Shown: positions 8,398 to 15,856 of the stretch, in pieces
Layout of the letters: every line of letters starts with the position of its first letter
Position numbering within the stretch: position 1 is the first letter of the stretch
NCBI GenBank assembly: GCA_024760525.1
Contig: CP060499.1
Location: forward strand, 3,369,501 to 3,433,500
Length of the DNA stretch: 64,000 bases
Source of the DNA: Nitrospira sp.
GTDB lineage: Bacteria > Nitrospirota > Nitrospiria > Nitrospirales > Nitrospiraceae
Direction: 5' to 3'
Notes under the pieces: model-generated
Database searches by the model: none
Told to the model about the DNA's origin: nothing
Seen by the model: only the letters and a program-made list of their open reading frames with translations
Position numbers and translations under genes: made by a program

Positions 8398-9141
8398 TTA
8401 CACCATCAACATCCCGCCGTTCACATGCAAGACATGACCCGTAATGTAGGCCGCGTCTTCGGACACAAGAAATCGGACGGCCGCGGCAACATCCGCGGGC
8501 GTACCCAGCCGCCCCAACGGGATTTGTTTCAGCAACGTGTCTTTCACATCGGCCGGTAGTCCATGAGTCATCGCCGTATCGATGAAACCGGGCGCCACCG
8601 CATTCACCGTCACGTTACGGCTGGCATATTCCCGACCAACGGTTTTTGTGAACCCGATGACGGCCGCCTTTGAAGCCGAATAATTCGCCTGCCCCGCGTT
8701 CCCAATTACTCCGACGATCGAGGCGATATTGACGATACGACCGTACCGCTGCTTGGTCATCGGCTGCAAGACCGCTTTCGTGCAATTAAAGGTGCCGTTC
8801 AGATTGATCTGAAGCACCAGATTCCAATCTTCCTCCTTCATCCTCAACAACAATCCATCGCGAGTGATCCCCGCATTGTTGACGAGGATGTCGACTTTCC
8901 CCCAGGCCTTCAAGACTTGTTCGACCATCGCTTTGGTGTCATTGGCATCGGCCACGTTGACTTTAAGGTTCAACGCCTTGCGCCCTAGCTTTTCGACCAA
9001 GCCGACCGTTTCCAACGAACGGCTTGGGTCGAGATCAGCCACGGCGATGTCGGCCCCCGCTTGGGCAAGGCATTCGGCAATGGCCCGACCGATTCCTTGG
9101 GCAGCGCCGGTGACAATCGCGGTTTTTCCTTGTAGCAACAT
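8398..9141 (-). CDS. fabG: 3-oxoacyl-[acyl-carrier-protein] reductase
   Basis: FabG is the NADPH-dependent ketoacyl-ACP reductase of fatty-acid synthesis. The 247-residue SDR protein has the cofactor motif TGAAQGIGRAIA, the NNAGIT strand, the catalytic IASIVG serine segment and YSASKAAVIGF (Tyr-x3-Lys). ATG at 9141 is favoured over the adjoining GTG at 9144 because of a GGAAAGG a few bases upstream. Confidence 0.97.
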   Translation of the reverse strand: MLLQGKTAIVTGAAQGIGRAIAECLAQAGADIAVADLDPSRSLETVGLVEKLGRKALNLKVNVADANDTKAMVEQVLKAWGKVDILVNNAGITRDGLLLRMKEEDWNLVLQINLNGTFNCTKAVLQPMTKQRYGRIVNIASIVGVIGNAGQANYSASKAAVIGFTKTVGREYASRNVTVNAVAPGFIDTAMTHGLPADVKDTLLKQIPLGRLGTPADVAAAVRFLVSEDAAYITGHVLHVNGGMLMV

Positions 9142-9219
9142 CACAGACCTTTCCGGCGGTACCTTAACAAGCCGACAGAGCGTTCGTCATCTGGTGTTTC
9201 ATGTGAAGCCGATTGTGCG

Positions 9220-10155
9220 CTAGCTCACTGCCTGGAGCGTCGCATCCAGTGACTTTGGATCATTCACATTCAACAATTTGGAGTCCGGCAGAATCCGCTT
9301 GATCAAGCCGGTCAACACGGTGCCCGGTCCCACCTCCACAAACGTCGTGACCCCCATCTTTCCCATTGTATGCACGGTCTCCTCCCACAGCACGGAAGAG
9401 GGCAGCTGGCGAACCAACGATGCCTGGATTTCGCTTGCCAGTCTGATCGCTTTCGCCTCCGCATTGTTCACCAGAGGGGCGCTGAGATCAGACCACTGAA
9501 CCGCGGCAAAGTCCTTGGCCAAACGATCGGCGGCTGGCTGCATCAACGGAGTATGAACGGGCACACTCACCGGCAGAGGGATAGCCTTTTTACAGCCTTG
9601 TGCCTTGGCCAATTCAATCGCTCTTTCCACCGCCGCCTTTTCACCGGCAATGACCACTTGCCCCGGCGAGTTGAAATTCGCCGCCGCGACAACCCCGGCG
9701 GATGACGCCGTGCGGCACACATCCTTAACCACGCCGGCGGCGAGACCCAACAGGGCCGCGACAAGACCGGTTCCCGGAGCCACGGCTTCCGACATGTAGC
9801 GTCCTCGTTTCTGAACCAGGCCAACCGCATCCCGGAATGAGAGGCCGCCGGCCGCAACCAGCGCCGAATACTCGCCCAAACTATGTCCCGCCACCGCGAC
9901 CGGCTTGATTCCGACCGGCTCCAACAGCCTCAACGCCGCCATGCTGCTGACCAGCAAGGCCGGCTGGGTGAATTCCGTCAGATTGAGCCGCTCAGCCGGT
10001 CCCGTAAAGCATAACGCCCCGACATCATAACTCAAAACCGAGGTCGCCTCATCATAGACGGACTTCAAAGAGGGATGAGTATCATAGAGCGCCTTACCCA
10101 TCCCCACTGACTGAGATCCCTGTCCTGGAAAAACAAGCCCGATTCCTTGAGTCAT
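9220..10155 (-). CDS. fabD: malonyl-CoA:ACP transacylase
   Basis: FabD loads malonate onto ACP. The 311-residue protein has the nucleophile elbow GHSLGEYSALVAAG, the oxyanion block VFPGQGSQSVGMG at the N-terminus, and the active-site histidine in VSVPVHTPLMQPA. Length and order (fabH-fabD-fabG-acpP) are canonical. It is about 125 bases downstream of fabH, without an obvious terminator. Confidence 0.97.
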   Translation of the reverse strand: MTQGIGLVFPGQGSQSVGMGKALYDTHPSLKSVYDEATSVLSYDVGALCFTGPAERLNLTEFTQPALLVSSMAALRLLEPVGIKPVAVAGHSLGEYSALVAAGGLSFRDAVGLVQKRGRYMSEAVAPGTGLVAALLGLAAGVVKDVCRTASSAGVVAAANFNSPGQVVIAGEKAAVERAIELAKAQGCKKAIPLPVSVPVHTPLMQPAADRLAKDFAAVQWSDLSAPLVNNAEAKAIRLASEIQASLVRQLPSSVLWEETVHTMGKMGVTTFVEVGPGTVLTGLIKRILPDSKLLNVNDPKSLDATLQAVS

Positions 10156-10279
10156 GGGGGGTTAGATATCTTAGAAATCCCGCGCAAAGTCAACGGGAAA
10201 AGTTTCTACCAGCCGCCATTCTCCGCAATCAGCGTGAGTCTGCTCCAGGAGTCGTGCCGGATCACCGATGGATACTCCC

Positions 10280-11254
10280 TTACCATCGGATCATCGCAGA
10301 AGCCCAAGTCAATCCTGCACCGAACGCACCAAGCATCACCAGCGAGCCATCCTTGATACGCCCTTCGCGAACCGCTTCATCCAAGGCAATTGGAATGGAT
10401 GCGGCGGAGGTATTCCCATACCGATCGAGATTCAAGAGCACCTTTTCGATCGGAAGGCCAAGACGCTCAATGACCGCCCTCAGAATTCGTACGTTGGCCT
10501 GGTGCGGCACATAGAGGTCAAGATCCTCCACACGGAGATGATTGGCTGAAAGGGTCGTACGGGCGATGTCTTCCAAGGTGCGCACCGCGACTTTGAAAGT
10601 CTCGTTCCCTTTCATTTTGATGTAGTGCTGGCGTTCCGCGATCACTTTCTCGGAGGGGGGAGTACGAGAACCTCCTCCCGGTACCATAATCAACTCACAG
10701 AGGGCGCCGTCCGAGCGAAGGTGAGTGGACAAGATCCCCCGTTCCCCATCGCTGGCGCTGACGACCACCGCACCGGCCCCATCCCCAAACAGCACGCATG
10801 TGTTCCGGTCGCTCCAATCCGTGATGGCGGACATGACTTCTGAGCCGATCACGAGGACATGACGCATCCCGTTCTTGACGTACGCATCCGCCACCGAAAG
10901 CGCGTAGACAAATCCGCAACAGGCGGCCGACAGATCACAGGCCGCAGCGTTGGTCGCACCGAGCTGATGCTGGACGAGACAAGCCGTAGCCGGGAGCGGG
11001 TAATCACCCGTACAGGTGGCGACTAAAATCATGTCGATGTCGGTCGCTGCCAACCCAGCCGCAGTCAGTGCCCGTTTCCCGGCCTGAACCGCCAAATCCG
11101 AACAGGCTTCCCCGGTCGCTGCAATATGCCGCTCACGGATGCCCGTCCGTTCCCGAATCCATTCATCGGACGTGGCCACCATGCGTTCAAGATCCGCATT
11201 CGTCAGCACCCGGGCAGGCGCATAGGAGCCGGTTCCCGCAATGTAGGCTTTCAT
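10280..11254 (-). CDS. fabH: 3-oxoacyl-[acyl-carrier-protein] synthase III
   Basis: KAS III starts fatty-acid synthesis by condensing acyl-CoA with malonyl-ACP. The 324-residue protein has the catalytic Cys in CDLSAACCGFVYAL, the His in VPHQANVRIL and the Asn in DRYGNTSAASIPIAL. Its ATG overlaps the plsX stop by four bases (ATGA), so the genes are coupled. Confidence 0.97.
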   Translation of the reverse strand: MKAYIAGTGSYAPARVLTNADLERMVATSDEWIRERTGIRERHIAATGEACSDLAVQAGKRALTAAGLAATDIDMILVATCTGDYPLPATACLVQHQLGATNAAACDLSAACCGFVYALSVADAYVKNGMRHVLVIGSEVMSAITDWSDRNTCVLFGDGAGAVVVSASDGERGILSTHLRSDGALCELIMVPGGGSRTPPSEKVIAERQHYIKMKGNETFKVAVRTLEDIARTTLSANHLRVEDLDLYVPHQANVRILRAVIERLGLPIEKVLLNLDRYGNTSAASIPIALDEAVREGRIKDGSLVMLGAFGAGLTWASAMIRW

Positions 11255-12270
11255 GTTCCCAATTCCACCGGTGGACGGGAACGGCTCTCGTCGATATTCC
11301 GTTGAATCAGCTCTCGCACACGGCCCTCAGCCATGCCTTTGGCCCGTCGAATCGCATTTTTGATGGCCTTAGCCGACGATCGTCCGTGGCAAATCATCGT
11401 AATCCCATTGACCCCCAGCAGTGGGGCACCGCCGAATTCGGCATAGTCGATTTTTCGCTTCAGATTCGTCAGAGGGCCGGAAATCAAGGGATAGGCCAAT
11501 CGGCCCAGGAAGTGGCCGGAAATTTCCTTGAGCAGCAGCCTCTTGATCATCTCGGCAACGCCCTCGGAAATCTTCAACGCCACGTTGCCGATAAACCCGT
11601 CGCAGACGACGATATCGGCGATTCCACTGTACACATCCCGTCCCTCCACATTCCCCACAAAATTCATCGAACTCCCTTTGAGCAGCTTAAACGCCTCTTT
11701 GGTGACTTCGTTGCCCTTGCTGTCTTCTTCACCGATGCTCAGAAGACCGATACGGGGATTCGGCTTACCGAGCAGATGCTTGGCATATTCGTTTCCCATC
11801 AAGGCGAATTGCTCAAGATGCTTGGCAGTGCAGTCGACGTTGGCCCCCACATCGAGCATGATCGCTTCCCCGCTCAGCGTCGGCAGGCTGGTGGCGATCG
11901 CCGGCCGCTCAACCCCTTTTGCAAGTCCTAATACGAAGAATGCCGCCACCATGCTTGCGCCCGTGTTCCCTGGGCTCACGACCGCATCGGCATGGCCGTT
12001 CTTGACCAATTCCGTCGCGATCCAGATCGACGAGTCTCGTTTCTTCCGAGCCACCGCGGCAGGCGACTCATGCATTTCAACGACTTGGGAAGCATGCCGA
12101 ATAGACAGGCGGGAGTCGAGACAGGCCAGACGCGCGCACTCCTGTTTGAGGGTCGTCTCGTCGCCGACAAGGACGACCTCGACGTCCAATTCCCTGACAG
12201 CCTGGAAAGCACCCTCGATGCACGGCGCGGGGCCATGATCGCCGCCCACGGCGTCAAGCGCGATCTTCAT
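11251..12270 (-). CDS. plsX: phosphate acyltransferase PlsX
   Basis: PlsX makes acyl-phosphate from acyl-ACP for phospholipid synthesis. The protein, 339 residues from the ATG at 12270, begins MKIALDAVGGDHGP. It contains VVSPGNTGASMVAAFF, LDVGANVDCTAKHL and VVCDGFIGNVALKI, all PlsX signature blocks. An upstream in-frame GTG (12288) would add six residues, but the family usually starts at this Met. Order rpmF-plsX-fabH is widely conserved. Confidence 0.96.
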   Translation of the reverse strand: MKIALDAVGGDHGPAPCIEGAFQAVRELDVEVVLVGDETTLKQECARLACLDSRLSIRHASQVVEMHESPAAVARKKRDSSIWIATELVKNGHADAVVSPGNTGASMVAAFFVLGLAKGVERPAIATSLPTLSGEAIMLDVGANVDCTAKHLEQFALMGNEYAKHLLGKPNPRIGLLSIGEEDSKGNEVTKEAFKLLKGSSMNFVGNVEGRDVYSGIADIVVCDGFIGNVALKISEGVAEMIKRLLLKEISGHFLGRLAYPLISGPLTNLKRKIDYAEFGGAPLLGVNGITMICHGRSSAKAIKNAIRRAKGMAEGRVRELIQRNIDESRSRPPVELGT

Positions 12271-12344
12271 ACGAGACAGCGTACTCACAGATGGCGTTGA
12301 ACAGACAGGCTGAACACGCGTCGCCCCCCTGGGCTCACGTCAGG

Positions 12345-12364
12345 CGCGCTGAGACGTCAGCGCG
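12345..12364 (-). repeat. perfect 8-bp hairpin in the rpmF-plsX gap
   Basis: CGCGCTGA and TCAGCGCG enclose a GACG loop, in the 224-base non-coding gap between rpmF (stop 12495) and plsX (start 12270). No T-run follows on the minus strand, so it is not a classical terminator. It may be an mRNA processing or stabilising hairpin. I see nothing else in this gap. Confidence 0.45.
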
Positions 12365-12494
12365 ATGGACCGATTCGCCCGAATACTTACGCAGGAAGAC
12401 GCATCACGTTCGCGACATCCTGATTGCGATGGACGTCCTGTGCCCTCTTCAACACTCGGGGCCTTGGCACGTCGGCAAACCTTCCACATTCCGT

Positions 12495-12680
12495 TCACGC
12501 TTCTTCGACCTGAATGACTGCCTTGCCCTTGTAGGTTCCACAGTTCAAACAGGTGTAATGCGGCAACTTCAGCTCATGGCACTGGGGACAGACAGCCATC
12601 CCCGGCGGGGTCATACGCAGTTTTTGAGTGCGACGCTTGTCGCGTCTCGCCCTCGAATGTTTATGTTTTGGATTGGGCAT
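12495..12680 (-). CDS. rpmF: 50S ribosomal protein L32
   Basis: A 61-residue basic protein beginning MPNPKHKHSRARRDKRR, with the C-terminal zinc-finger-like cysteines CPQCHELKLPHYTCLNCGTYKG, typical of C+ L32. A GAAGGAG ribosome-binding site precedes the ATG. It follows the yceD-family gene, the usual pairing in bacteria. Confidence 0.98.
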   Translation of the reverse strand: MPNPKHKHSRARRDKRRTQKLRMTPPGMAVCPQCHELKLPHYTCLNCGTYKGKAVIQVEEA

Positions 12681-12715
12681 GGTGGCTCCTTCTTCCGCTC
12701 GATCACGATCGCCGC

Positions 12716-13375
12716 TCAGCGATCACCGGGTTCTCGCAGTTTTCCCTTTATATCGCGCAACACGTGAAACGGACCTCCCGTCGGCGCCTCGACGCAACCA
12801 CACGGGCCTTCATTCAAATCTTTTCCACAACGAGGGCATAGTCCGAGGCAGTCCTCGGAACACAGGGGATGCATCGGAGCGGCGAGAATCAATTGCTCGC
12901 GCAGCATCGGCGCCAGCTCCAGATGATCGCCCGTAAAGTAATAGAGGTCGTCGTTCTGCTCTTCGGCGTCAACTTCGACCGGTGCCGCCATTTTTTTCTT
13001 CCGCGCATCATCTCGTTTGGGGGCGGCGGGCGTCGCCTTGGCTTCCCGTTCGTAGGCCACTCGTAAAGAAAACGCCATCGGGTCTTCAAAATCTTTGAGA
13101 CAGCGCACGCATTGGCGGACCGCCGTCCCTTCGACCACGCCGGTCACATAGATGGTGCGCTCGATCGCGCGAAGATCCAGTCCCACCGCCAGGGTTCCGC
13201 GAATGGACACATCCGCATCCGTCAGTTCGAGCTCTTCGCCCGTCAGGTCGCCCGACAACGACAGGCCTTCGGCCGTGATATCCGCGATTTTCGGTGTCAA
13301 TACATCCATGGTCATCCTTAGCAGCGTGCCGCTGCCCCACCCCGGTGCATCGAAATCGCCCGTCACGTACGTCAT
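12716..13375 (-). CDS. yceD: DUF177/YceD family protein
   Basis: The family is linked to 23S rRNA accumulation and is nearly always next to rpmF, as here. The 219-residue frame shows the DUF177 core VVEGTAVRQCVRCLKDFEDP and a C-terminal cysteine-rich end (CSEDCLGLCPRCGKDLNEGPCGC) fitting the family's conserved Cys motif. The ATG at 13375 overlaps the rpsR stop (ATGA), favouring translational coupling. However, homologous starts usually look like MDVLTPKIADI, and an ATG at 13309 has AAGGA at good spacing. The first 22 residues are therefore uncertain. Confidence 0.88.
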   Translation of the reverse strand: MTYVTGDFDAPGWGSGTLLRMTMDVLTPKIADITAEGLSLSGDLTGEELELTDADVSIRGTLAVGLDLRAIERTIYVTGVVEGTAVRQCVRCLKDFEDPMAFSLRVAYEREAKATPAAPKRDDARKKKMAAPVEVDAEEQNDDLYYFTGDHLELAPMLREQLILAAPMHPLCSEDCLGLCPRCGKDLNEGPCGCVEAPTGGPFHVLRDIKGKLREPGDR

Positions 13376-13626
13376 CGCTCCTCGGCGAAGCTGATAATCG
13401 CGATATGCCGAGCCCGCTTGACGGCCACCGTCAGTTCACGCTGATGACGCATGCAATTCCCGGAAATGCGGCGCGGAACGATCCGTCCCCGTTCCGTCAA
13501 AAAATTCCGCAGGAGTCCGGCGTCCTTAAAATCGATCGGCGCCTTCTCCAAACAGAATCGGCAAGGACGCCTTCGCTGAAATAACCGGCCCCCACCCCCG
13601 CCACGCTCGTTTTCGCTTCGATCCAT
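13372..13626 (-). CDS. rpsR: 30S ribosomal protein S18
   Basis: An 84-residue S18 with a Gly/Arg N-terminal tail and the core CRFCLEKAPIDFKDAGLLRNF and GRIVPRRISGNCMRHQREL. A GAGGAGG site precedes the ATG. The order rpsF-ssb-rpsR is the conserved bacterial arrangement. Confidence 0.98.
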   Translation of the reverse strand: MDRSENERGGGGGRLFQRRRPCRFCLEKAPIDFKDAGLLRNFLTERGRIVPRRISGNCMRHQRELTVAVKRARHIAIISFAEER

Positions 13627-13650
13627 TACTGCCTCCTCATGCTCCTGCCG

Positions 13651-14049
13651 TTAACCTTCCTCGCCTATGTCATAGCCGGGCTCGTCGTGCATCGGAGGTT
13701 CGGCACTTGGGCCGCCATCTTGGCGCTTCGGCATAAACGTCACCGTCTGCGCGACCACTTCGTGCTTACTGCGCTTTTGGCCATCTTCAGTTTCCCATCG
13801 GCGCTGCTGCAACCGGCCTTCGACGATCGCCCCATTCCCTTTGCTCAGATACTGCCCGCAATGTTCCGCCTGCCGGCCGAACACGACAATGTCCACAAAG
13901 CAGACCTCTTCTTTCAAATCTTCGGCCTGTTTAAACCGACGGCTTACCGCGAGGCCAAAACTCGCCACCGGTGTCCCGCTCGGAGTGTACCGAAGCTCAG
14001 GATTCCTGGTGAGGTTTCCCATCAGAATGACTTTGTTAAATCCGGCCAC
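13651..14049 (-). CDS. ssb: single-stranded DNA-binding protein
   Basis: A 132-residue SSB with the OB-fold start MAGFNKVILMGNLTRNPELRYT, the FVDIVVFGRQAE core, the GAIVEGRLQQRRWE strand and a short acidic tail. The tail ends GYDIGEEG rather than the canonical DDDIPF, so docking of SSB partner proteins at the C-terminus may differ. It overlaps the end of rpsF by 14 bases. Confidence 0.96.
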   Translation of the reverse strand: MAGFNKVILMGNLTRNPELRYTPSGTPVASFGLAVSRRFKQAEDLKEEVCFVDIVVFGRQAEHCGQYLSKGNGAIVEGRLQQRRWETEDGQKRSKHEVVAQTVTFMPKRQDGGPSAEPPMHDEPGYDIGEEG

Positions 14050-14383
14050 CGTCGGACTCCTGTGCTGAAGCTTCCACCGGACGCCGTTCCACCAACGGTT
14101 TTTCGTGATGGACCGTCAAAAACTTAATGATGTTGTCTTCCAATCGATAGGCTCGTTCGAGTTCGCCGACGGTGTTGTTCGGGGCCTTAAAGTAGAAATA
14201 GGCGTAGGTGCCCTTCCGTTCGCGACGCACTTCGTAGGCGAGCTTTTTCTTCCCTAAATTTTCGGCTTTGATGAATTGGGCGCCGGTTTTGTCGGCGACA
14301 TTTTTCATCTTGTCGATGAGCGTTTTCGTCTCCTCATCGGAGACGGACGGACGAATAATAAACAGAGACTCGTAGAGCTCCAT
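14036..14383 (-). CDS. rpsF: 30S ribosomal protein S6
   Basis: A 115-residue S6 protein starting MELYESLFIIRPSVSDEE, with ENLGKKKLAYEVRRERKG and the C-terminal LERAYRLEDNIIKFLTV. An AGGAGGA ribosome-binding site lies upstream of the ATG. It is the first gene of a run of about twelve minus-strand genes ending near rnc. Confidence 0.97.
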   Translation of the reverse strand: MELYESLFIIRPSVSDEETKTLIDKMKNVADKTGAQFIKAENLGKKKLAYEVRRERKGTYAYFYFKAPNNTVGELERAYRLEDNIIKFLTVHHEKPLVERRPVEASAQESDGGRI

Positions 14384-14463
14384 GCAGCGATCCTCCTGGG
14401 CAAAGGCCCCCGAACCGGTCGGGAGCGAGGTGTAGGGCGCCTATTCGGCGAAAAGAACGGTGG

Positions 14464-14493
14464 ACGGTAGCATAGGATTTCTTACGCTGTCAA
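14464..14493 (-). promoter_or_regulatory. candidate promoter of the rpsF-fab operon
   Basis: On the minus strand a perfect TTGACA (14493-14488) is followed after 18 bases by TACCGT (14469-14464), leaving an untranslated leader of about 75 bases before rpsF. The -10 is a weak match (3/6). Confidence 0.4.
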
Positions 14494-14615
14494 TGAATCC
14501 GGTGAGACCGCACCATCGATCGAACCCATGGAGCTCTTGTCACCGTACTCTCTGAGCGGATGAGGTTCATGGTTGAATGCCCAGATTCCAAAGGCCCGTA
14601 GGAAGTTTCCCCGCA

Positions 14616-14652
14616 TTGACAGGAAGGTCTTCTGATTGTAACCATTGGTTAC
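14616..14652 (+). promoter_or_regulatory. candidate promoter with palindromic operator for imuB-dnaE2
   Basis: TTGACA lies at 14616-14621. Starting 16 bases after it, and covering the expected -10 position, is the perfect odd palindrome GTAACCATTGGTTAC (14638-14652; 7-bp arms around one base). It is 22 bases before the imuB ATG. The geometry is that of a repressor site that blocks RNA polymerase, as expected for a damage-inducible mutasome operon. Assigning it to LexA is inference; the sequence matches neither the E. coli nor the Bacillus SOS box. Confidence 0.55.
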
Positions 14653-14674
14653 TCCTGAATCCGATTGATTCGCG

Positions 14675-15856
14675 ATGGATCGACACATTGTCTGCCTTCA
14701 CATCCCCTCCTTTGGAATCGTACTCGCCCGGGCGGGCGACGCTTCTCTCCGAAACAGACCGGTGGCCATGGCGCCGATCCATACACCGCGCGCATTGATC
14801 CGCGAGATTTCCGCCGAAGCGTTTCGTGAAGGCATTCAGCCGGGTATGGCCGTAGACTTGGCGCAGCGGATCTGTCCCGGCTTGCGAGTGGTCTCTCCGG
14901 ACTCATCGCTCATACAAGCCGCGCATCGTGAACTGCAGCATCGTGTCTCGCGTGTTGCACCGATCTGGGAATCGATCAGGCCCGGTTCGCTCTTCTTGGA
15001 CCTCACCGGCACAACCCACCTCTTCGGACCTCCTATCGACACGGCAACCCGCATCAGTCGAGAGTTGGCACATCAGCAGGGATGGGACAGCACCATCGGG
15101 CTGGCGGGGAACAAGCTCGTTTCGCAATTGGCCGCAACGACATTGACCAAACCTCCGCAACTCCTCTCGATCCATTCCGGCTCAGAACAATCATTCCTGG
15201 CTCCGTTGCCGACCCTGTTGCTCCCCGGCCTTCATCGCGCCCAAACCTCACGAGTCTCGCAGCGGCTGGAGGATTTGAATCTCCTCACCCTTGGTGCGAT
15301 CGCCTCCGTCTCATTGACACACCTGCAAGCCGCCATCGGCGCTCCCGCTGGTTTGTTGCACGACTGGGCGCTGGGGATTGATTCCTCACCGGTCCGGTCA
15401 CCGATCACGCAGCCGGTCATCGAACGTATCATTCGTGTCGATCCGGATGAAGTAGACGACCGACTCTTGTTAGGTCGATTGTACGGACTATTGGAGCAGC
15501 TTTGCGCAACGCTTCGGCAACAAGGGCGTATGTGCCGGCATATCGCACTGACGGTTCGGCACAGCGACCATGTCGAACGGACCGCGCAAGAACGCTTGCC
15601 GCACGGCACGTACTGGGAGATCGATCTCCATCCTATCGTGACACGACTCTTCTACCGGTGTTTCCGCCGGCGGATACGCCTCACCCGTCTCACACTCCAG
15701 GTCGGTCGGCTGGAATCGCCTGCCGAGCAACTTTCGCTCTTCGACGAACCGAAGCCCACAGTCCTCCCATGCTCTCACCGGCTGTCTCTGGCGTTGGATG
15801 ACATTCGCGCGAAGTTTGGTGAACGGGCCCTATCCTGGGGGAGAACGTTGCGATGA
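14675..15856 (+). CDS. imuB: ImuB-like, catalytically inactive Y-family DNA polymerase homologue
   Basis: A 393-residue protein related to Y-family polymerases: N-terminal finger/palm-like region, helix-hairpin-helix near 190-220 and little-finger region after about 240. The two acidic blocks needed for catalysis are lost: the N-terminal DxD position reads CLHIPSFG, and the SxDE position reads GSLFLDLTG. In ImuB proteins this inactive polymerase is a hub that brings DnaE2 to the sliding clamp. A consensus clamp-binding pentapeptide, QLSLF, is present at residues 352-356. The stop overlaps the dnaE2 start (ATGA), so the two are co-translated. No imuA-like recombinase-type gene is next to it. 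Expected role: error-prone translesion synthesis after DNA damage. Confidence 0.9.
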   Translation: MDRHIVCLHIPSFGIVLARAGDASLRNRPVAMAPIHTPRALIREISAEAFREGIQPGMAVDLAQRICPGLRVVSPDSSLIQAAHRELQHRVSRVAPIWESIRPGSLFLDLTGTTHLFGPPIDTATRISRELAHQQGWDSTIGLAGNKLVSQLAATTLTKPPQLLSIHSGSEQSFLAPLPTLLLPGLHRAQTSRVSQRLEDLNLLTLGAIASVSLTHLQAAIGAPAGLLHDWALGIDSSPVRSPITQPVIERIIRVDPDEVDDRLLLGRLYGLLEQLCATLRQQGRMCRHIALTVRHSDHVERTAQERLPHGTYWEIDLHPIVTRLFYRCFRRRIRLTRLTLQVGRLESPAEQLSLFDEPKPTVLPCSHRLSLALDDIRAKFGERALSWGRTLR

